Below, in pieces: positions 57,144 through 64,000 of a stretch of DNA of 64,000 nucleotides. The position numbers were made by a program, and so were the translations under genes. Below the pieces are notes generated by a model, which ran no database searches, was not told the origin of the DNA, and saw nothing but the letters and a program-made list of their open reading frames with translations. Every line of letters begins with the position of its first letter. Position 1 is the stretch's first letter. The DNA is from Pascua guehoae (taxonomy: Eukaryota; Basidiomycota; Tremellomycetes; Trichosporonales; Trichosporonaceae): positions 360,220 through 424,219 of the forward strand of contig BCJX01000004.1 of assembly GCA_001600415.1 (NCBI GenBank). The letters are read 5' to 3'.

Positions 57144-59067
57144 TTATAGGACAAACGTGGCGCCACCGAGGAACTCGTCGACACGATGCGGGCGGAGGGG
57201 CTGGTGGTGCTGGGCATGCTGTGGCTGATGCTGATGCTGGGGCTGCTGCTTGTGCTTGCGGACGGGGAACCATTGGTGGACCGAGACGGCCGAGACGGGA
57301 GTGGCGGGCACGAGCTCTGGGGTGGGGGGCACCGAGCCAAAGCTGCTCGTGCTCTCGGTACGCGTGTACGCATCCTGGTGCTCGGGGACGAGACCGGGGG
57401 TGCTCGCGGGGGTGTCTACGGCCGCGTACGGGTGGCGTGCTTGGGCATACTGGGCGTTGGCGTAGGCCGTGTGCAGGTCGGGGTGGTGGAGGGGCTGGAA
57501 GGGGGAGCGGGGGGAGACGGGCGAGAGGGGCGCCGGTGGCGCGGGGCGGTGCCCGTGCCCGTGAGCCTGGGGGTGTGCGTGTGCGTGTGCGTGCGCCGCG
57601 GGTGCTTGTGCGTGTGCATGCGCGTACGCCTGTTGGTGGTGGTGGTGGTGGTTTGGGTGGGGTTGTGGTGGTGGTGGTTGTTGTTGTTGTTGTTGGGGCG
57701 CGGCGTGGGCGGGCGTGGCTTGGTGGCGGTGCTTGCGGCGGCGCGCGTTCGGGCCCGCAACGTACGACGGGTCCGAGTACGTGTGCGAGTGGTCAAAGTA
57801 ATTGTTGACGTGCTCGTGGGATACCGAGACACCGAGCGAAGACGAGTGCGCGGGCGGGCTGGGGGCAGGCGAGGGCGCGTGCTGTGCCCTTGGTGTGCTC
57901 GAGAATGTGGGTGCGGCAGCGACCATGGCCCGGAGCTGGGCGAGGTTGATCCGGTCTGCGGGGTCGCGGGCAAACAGACCTGCGAGAATGGTGCTCGCCT
58001 CGTGTGAAAGAGGGAGAATGGTCGAAAGCAGACTCGGGTCGTCGAGGTATGCACGGAACGTGTCGTCGTCGGCACACGCTTGGCGCCATGGGTTGCGCCC
58101 GCACGCCAGATTGACCAGAATGACACCGAGCGACCACAAATCTGCCTGCGCCGTAGAGTACGAGTCGACAGGCTCAAACAGGCCGCCTTGGCATTCGGGC
58201 GACAGGTAGAATGTCGACCCACTGTGGCGTTAGCACTGACTGCGTTTTACAAATGGGGAAAACAATGAGACGATTCATGTTGTTGTGGGGGGTGGAGAAT
58301 GACACCGACAGGGTCCGAGCACCCTCCAAAGGAGGTGGGTTGGCGGTGTGGCGGTGTGTGGTGGTGGCGGCGGCGGCAACAAAGGCACATCACATGATAG
58401 GCACCATTTTCGTGGATGTGATCCCCTCATGTTGAGGAAAAGACCGAACAACACTCGGAAGAGAGAAACAAGCAGAGTGGGGAGGAGAAGGCAGTACTCA
58501 CCATCCAAAGTCGCGCGATAGGCGTTCAGTCGTCGCCAGACCAAAGTCGGCAACACAAACACGGGTACCGTCGGCCGAGCACAGAATGTTTTCTGGCTTG
58601 AGGTCGCGGTGGAAGATGCCCATGGTGTGGCAGTATGAGACGGCGTCGACAATCTGGAGAAAGACTGAGCGGACGAGCTCGTCGTTGCCGACATAGCGAC
58701 CGCGTTCGGTGATCATGGCAAACAGGTCGCCACCAGGGAGGTAGTCCATGATGACAAAAATGTATTTGCCGTCTTCTTGCTCGACCACCTTGTGCACGCT
58801 CGCAATATTGGGGTGTCCGCTCGCCAACTGGTGAATGGTAATTTCTCGCCGTTGAAAGTGGCGTTGCCGGTCGTCGAGCCCCGTACGTGCCAGACACTTG
58901 ACGGCAACGTACTTTGGATTTGATGGGTCGATGAGGCGAGACCGCACGTCGACGGCGAGGTACACGACACCATAGGCGCCAATGCCGAGCACGGACACGA
59001 GCTCAAAGCGCCCGTCGTCGACGCGCCGGCCGACCAGGTCGCGCCCGCGCGTAGTAAAGTCGGGCAT
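57144..59067 (-). CDS. Serine/threonine kinase, Ran1/Pat1 type, with His/Gln/Pro-rich tail
   Basis: Exons 59067-58502 and 58221-57144 give 547 residues. The kinase domain is complete: GIGAYGVVYLAVD glycine loop (28-40), VAVKCL lysine, MDYLPGGDLFAMI hinge, FHRDLKPENIL catalytic loop, VADFGLATTERLSRDFGC, then the activation-segment end CGSTFYLSPECQGG, characteristic of the Ran1/Pat1-Sks1-Vhs1 group, and DLWSLGVILVNLACGRNPW. By family these regulate meiosis, nutrient response or the cell cycle. The last about 220 residues are low-complexity: QQQQQQPPPP, a His run, and alternating Ala-His dipeptides, ending with PVRKHKQQ and RVDEFLGGATFVL. The exact orthologue (ran1, SKS1, VHS1) cannot be told. 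The sole intron interrupts the DFGC motif. The start gives MPDFTTRGRDLVGRRVDDG directly before the domain. Confidence 0.93.
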
Positions 59068-62000
59068 GATAAAGGGGAGGAGGCGGGGAGGGGGTAGGAA
59101 TGGGCGATGGGATGCGTCCGACCGCGAGCAATAAATAGTACTAGTAGAGGGTTTGTCGAGGCTGTGTAAGCCGTTGCCAGTGGGAAGATTGGGTGCGGGC
59201 GGTGGCTTGAGTGGGGCCAAGGGACGAGTCGAGTGGAGTGGGGTGGGGTGGGTGTCGGACAAGTATTCACACGTGGGGCGTTATATAGGTCGTAGTAGCG
59301 TTGCAGTTCCGGGGGTGGGGGTGGGTGTGTGTGGGGGATGGGTGTTGATACGAATGATGTTGATGGTTGAGCCGATGCTTTACGCGACGTGCTCGATGGA
59401 TGATGAGGGAGGGGGGGGGTGGGGGTTGCGATGGGGAAGATAGCTGGGTAGACTAGTGGTAGATAAGTTGAGTAGTGGTCTCCCGGCCGGCCGGGGTATC
59501 ACTGCTTGATATCGGGTATGCACTCCTGGCTTCTTAAGGAGGCGAGTCGCGACGATCTGATCCAGGGTAGAGGGCGAGAACTCAGGCTGCGGGGGCGGAG
59601 GCTTGGGGGGCCTGAGGCTGGGCTGGCTAGGTGGGAGGGAGGCTGAGGATTAAGGGATGAAGGAACAAGGATGAGGGACAAGGGAGATTCAGAGACAAAG
59701 GGGCGTGAGGCTTGCCGGCCGGAGTCCGGGCTGCGTCGGACGTGAACGATGGGGAGGCGCTTGGATGTGTATGTGTGTGGGGTAGGGGGGGCACGCGCTC
59801 AGAACGATACTGGGTTCGGGACGGCAGGAGCAGGTTGGGTCGGCTTTGTGGACCAGTTGGAACAACGAAACGAGGCACGCGCAGGCAAAAACAAGGACAA
59901 GACGAGGCGTTCATGGAAGCGCGAGACCGACCTGCACCGAGAGGCGAGGCAAGGCGACGACAACGACTGCAAAGAAGACGGCGACGACGTTTTCCTTTGT
60001 AGGGATCGTGTGCTGTCGCGTAATTTTTGTTGGCGGGCATTGGGCATTGGGAATGCATGGCGCTGAAATCCGGGCTCGAAACGCGTACCAAAGAAGATGG
60101 AACGGGCATGCTGACCGTCTTGTAACACGGCACAAGACGGTGCACATGACTCTGAAAGGTTTTGGCTAGTGTATCGCCTCCCCCTCCCCGCACGCACCCG
60201 CATTCGACGACTCGCGCTTCTCGACATTGGCGGCACGGTTCGGCAGAACATGTCATGACCTCCTCTGTGCTTGTGCGGCGGCTAAGGCATTCGGACGACC
60301 ACAGCTTTGCCAACATGTCAGCCTTGTCTGTCTGTCCGCCTGCGTAGACCCAGAATGCGACATACCACCGTGTGCGTGCCGCAACCCCGTGCGCGCGCAG
60401 ATGCAACCCCCTCCATCCATCCTGCTCGTGCTACTGAAATGTTGCGCGTGAGCGCATGTGGCGTGTGCCACGGGGTGCTTCAGATGGCGTCAAACTGACT
60501 GCGAAGGCACGCGGGTCGGGGGACCAGGGACTGCTCACGCCACCATGTATGTTTGTGGCACTACTAGGTGTCAGGTGTCAGGTGCAAGTCGCGGTGGTCC
60601 CCAACTACGTACGTCTGCGTGTGCACACGGTTGTCGCCTGCTTGTCTTTGTTCCCCTCCCCTGTCAGAGGTGCTGTAGGTCTTGTTAGCATACAGAGTCA
60701 GTCCTCTGGCCCCCAGAGCGCAATAGAATGCCGATATGCCGCGCTAGAACGCATGAGGCGTGCGGCGGCGCTTGAGCTCAGGCCGCCGCCCCCTGTCCTG
60801 TCCGCATGCCGTGGCGGTGTGTGGCGTTTTTTTGTGAATGGCGTTGTGGTGGCTTGCTTGGCAAGAGGCCAGCAGACCAATGCCAGTGGCCTGTGCGTTC
60901 TAGCCACTGCGAAATGCGGCGTCTTGCCCACTGCCAAGGTCCCAATTTCATGCACCCAGTGGCGACGCCGCGTGCTGTATCCCCCCAGGACCCCCAGGCA
61001 AACTGGCTGGCACTTGGAAATTATTCAGCGGCGACGGGGCTGGCTGGGTGTTTGGAGGCTTGCGGGGGCTTGAACGATTTCCATTTTTGGTACGCTATTG
61101 ACGCAATGGTCATGGGTCGCCATGGCTGCCATGGCTGCCTCATCCCCGTGTCGCCACTGCACGGTCCCACCACCTTGGGTCAGAGCATATCATGGACCTA
61201 CGCGTCAGTGGCGGGTTTGTAATACTCTGTACTACTCTGTACCAATGCGGGTGTGAGCGGAGCAGTTGGTTATCGGCATACAAGTGAGCTCGTGTTCGTC
61301 ATGAATACACATTTCATCACTCCATTATCGGTATGCATGCTGTGACTCGGCGGTTTGCTCCGATTCTGGACTCGGACATCCCTCGGAATGCATATTCCGT
61401 TTCTTTTTTTCTGTGCAAAGGTCCTCTGTACGCCTAACAGCTCTCGATTGAGGCGTGTGGTTTGATGTGGGGGAGGCAGCCCACATATCTCGCCCCTTGA
61501 ACAACCAAGGTTTATCGCGCCACCGAAAGATCACTTGTGTCAGAAGAAAGCGGAGTGGCACTCACCCACCGCCCATCGCTGTCCTAGCGGTCCTCTCTCA
61601 TGTGCGCACGCGCCTCTCTTCGCCACCAGCACTTTCGACGTGCACACCACAGCTGGAACCAGGACGCCACCCAAACGGGCAATTCCACGGAGGAGAGGCG
61701 TCGTGTTTGATTCAGGTTTTTCCTTTGTGCAGGTCCTGACATCCTGATCACATTGTCGTGGCGGGTCCGAGCAGCCTCTGGTTGCCCCCGTATCATGGAC
61801 AAAGACTCACGGGTGCAGTGTTCTTCGGGAGGACAAATTGGATCCGAGGTCCCAGCGGTCGGTCATCAAAGCTCCGGGGCAATGGTAGCTCCTGACACAT
61901 GACTCAGCCCTCAGGATAGCCTGAGTGGTAAGAGCAGGCCTCAGACCCGGCGCCCAGGCCAGCCCCCATTGATTTCTCACTCAGGTGAGGGAGGTCTACC

Positions 62001-64000
62001 ACACTACTTTGCCAGGGAGGCCTAGGGTGAGTCTTGGTGCTCGGGCGCTTACTACGGTCTCCGCCAGGATCCGGAGTCGCAGGGAAACACGTTCTGGGTC
62101 TTGGTCTAGCCTCGATTCCGTGCAATCAAGTCTGGGCGCCCCAGTCCTGACCTTTGCGTCCTGAAGCAAGAGCCCATTTCACTCACCCAATGCTACAGAC
62201 TCCCACACGTCCGAGGGCACATTTCAGGACGAGATACTGGCGATGCTCCTTGGGCGATCAAGCTTCATTGCAATATGGCATTGTGCGCAAGCAATCAGGT
62301 GCAGCATAATGCCCTGGGCTAGTGTAATCACGCACAGGACCCGCCAACTCCCTTGTCCGAGCGGTCGAGCCAGAGTCACCACCGTGCATTGTACTGTATG
62401 CTCTGGCCTGTCGCCACCTCAACACAAACATGGACTACTGCCCTCCCCCACCTCCACCCCCGCAGTCCACCTGTCGCCACTGCAATAATGCCTCATGCTC
62501 CCCAGCGGCTCGTGGGTGTCCTCTCGACGTCTTGTTGGTCACAATCCATCCGCCACCCCGCACGGTCCGTTAAGCAGACACCGTGCATGTCGAGTGGCCC
62601 CCCGCACCGAGATCCGCGTTATCCTTGGCACAACGGTAGAACATAACAATCAGCCTCATAGTTGTCGCGTGTTGCCTCGTCGGCGGCTCCCGCATACCCC
62701 ACAAGCGCGGGTTCGCGTTTAGTACAGGCACAGAGGAATGGGCAGCCACATATGAACAGCACAGAGGAGGAGGAGGGTGCCCACCAGGCAGGCGGCCAGT
62801 CATGTCCGTATCATCCACTTTGGTAAAGTCCGCCACTGCGGACCGACCCAGGCGCCGTCCCAAGCCCAAACCCCTCCGCCACCGATGTGCCTGTCTACCA
62901 TTGTCGGACATTATGGCTCGAGCCCGACCGTGGAGAGCTCAGACTCGGACCAGAGGTGCATAACTCTGCTATTTGGTTGGTTGGCCGCCGGCCAGTGTCA
63001 TGTATTTTTGGTGGGCTGCGGCCAGACCTTTGTTGACGACAAGCATTGGGCTAGATTACAGTCGCGAGTCTGACTCGCTCGCTGCCTTGACTCGCTCGGT
63101 GCTCCATGGGATGGGTATCAACCTCGATGGAGCTCCTCATGGTCAATCCCTCGACACCTTTCACATGCCGCACAGTTGGATGAACGCTAGCCGCCATAGG
63201 CATGTGGGTTGTCGTCATGAAAACCCCGCCACGCACTCGGCATTCCACCATTGAGTTCCATGCCACATGATCGGCTCCGGTACAACGGAAAGACTGTCAC
63301 TTGGGGTACAGTACAATAGAAGTGCGTACGTACCACTTTGTTGTCCTCGTCCATTGTGCACCTGGCTCGGAGGTTGGATCCACTGGCAGCGCTAGCGGCG
63401 GCGCATGCCACGCCACCTCCGATCTGTCGAGGAACGCAGATTTGATCGGGACAGGTGACTGTTGACTGGGTCGCAGCACCGAGACACAGAGGCAGGGTGG
63501 TGGTGTGGTGGCGTGAATGATGGATTTGGTTTCCTGTGGTGCCAAGTAGTGTAGTGTGTGTGGTGGCCAATTGAGTCCGATGCGAGCGGAAAAGCAGACC
63601 GCCGGTGGCACAGAGGACGCGTGTGCGGGGTCTACGTGGCGTCGCTGCTGCCAGGGCTGGAACAAGACTACTGCAGTACTTGTGCGGTACCTGACACATA
63701 TGCATGGAATGTCCGACTGGGCGGGTGGCAGAATGCCTCGGGCTACAGCGCTGAACAGCACAGGAGTGGAGTACCGAGGACCGAGGTGGGTTGGTCGGGG
63801 TTGGGCCGTGCCTGTCAACATTTGTGCGACCATGGTGGGATGTGGCGCCGAATGTGGCGGCGCCACACGCACAGGGCATGATGGGATTCCCTGTGACCCA
63901 AAGACGCACGGGGGTTGCGCTAAAAGCTTGTGGAAAATGCGCGCGCGAGTCGCTGCTTTGGCTTTGTACTGGCTGACACGCTCAGAGAGCACCTTGGGTG
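59068..64000. other. Gene-poor right end, 4.9 kb
   Basis: No gene supported. The first 400 bp are CT/GT-rich kinase leader and promoter sequence. Noted items: a GGCCGGCCGGGG palindrome at about 59485-59497, TGCCATGG duplications at about 61117-61140, and an isolated tRNA A-box-like string at 61916-61934 with no matching partner. Open frames up to about 260 codons exist on both strands but have no domain, no codon-periodic conservation I can judge, and no joining splice sites. Confidence 0.4.

Noticed and set aside
59627..60406. 259-codon minus-strand frame upstream of the kinase
   Set aside because: Low-complexity and Cys/Arg-rich without motif; more likely kinase upstream DNA.
61905..62150. 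tRNA-like string: A-box TAGCCTGAGTGGTAAGAGC, partial acceptor CTCAGGA/TCCTGAC, and a B-box-like CCTCGATTCC
   Set aside because: A and B boxes are about 190 bp apart, no T arm adjoins the 3' acceptor, and no cloverleaf can be drawn. Not a tRNA; a degenerate tRNA-derived repeat cannot be shown.
63187..63992. 240- and 231-codon overlapping minus-strand frames at the right end
   Set aside because: Two frames of equal quality overlap and neither has a domain or signal; not enough to call a gene.

Overview
The window is GC-rich nuclear DNA of a basidiomycete yeast. Genes are intron-dense, with short introns of the GTGAGT/GTRCGT...CTRAC...YAG type, and there is a DUF6534 membrane protein, a family I know only from Basidiomycota. 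The gene set and intron style fit Tremellomycetes, most likely Trichosporonales (Trichosporon, Cutaneotrichosporon, Apiotrichum or Vanrija type). The genus is an inference. I see no rRNA, tRNA, intact transposon, virus or CRISPR array. All exon coordinates were built by hand from splice signals; for every complete gene the summed exons give an open frame ending at the stated stop.

Nineteen protein genes are supported. Left block (1-29.3 kb), in order: a 3'-truncated TBC1D20/Gyp8-type RabGAP (-), a CZIB/DUF866 zinc protein (+), ketol-acid reductoisomerase ILV5 (-), lumazine synthase RIB4 (+), an 89-residue hydrophilic protein (+), a DUF6534 membrane protein (-, with an assembly gap in its last intron), a sphingoid-base-phosphate phosphatase (-), sorting nexin MVP1 (-), an ERJ5-like ER J-protein (+), a SAP-domain protein (-), and a secreted Cys-rich GPI-type protein (+).

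Middle (29.3-43.8 kb): about 14 kb with only one convincing gene, a velvet-domain regulator (-, 35.2-36.1 kb), flanked by 5.9 kb and 7.7 kb without genes. The 7.7 kb side contains a four-unit imperfect tandem repeat of about 190 bp. The 5.9 kb side has a weak possible remnant of a single-pass membrane protein.

Right block (43.8-59.1 kb): tropomyosin (+), a membrane-anchored thioredoxin-fold protein lacking the catalytic cysteines (-), Mediator subunit 5 (-), V-ATPase subunit F (+), splicing factor SPF27/Cwf7 (-), class I histone deacetylase RPD3 (+) and a Ran1/Pat1-type kinase (-). MED5/VMA7 and SPF27/RPD3 are head-to-head pairs with gaps under 400 bp. The last 4.9 kb (59.1-64.0 kb) has no gene I can support.

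The genes are mostly housekeeping: branched-chain amino-acid and riboflavin synthesis, membrane traffic, sphingolipid turnover, actin, transcription and splicing. The most unusual features are a tropomyosin gene whose first exon is only ATG and whose last exon is only the stop codon, the tandem repeat beside the isolated velvet gene, (CCA)22 directly against a start codon, and a short sequence motif shared by introns of two unrelated genes. I found no clear new multi-gene system.
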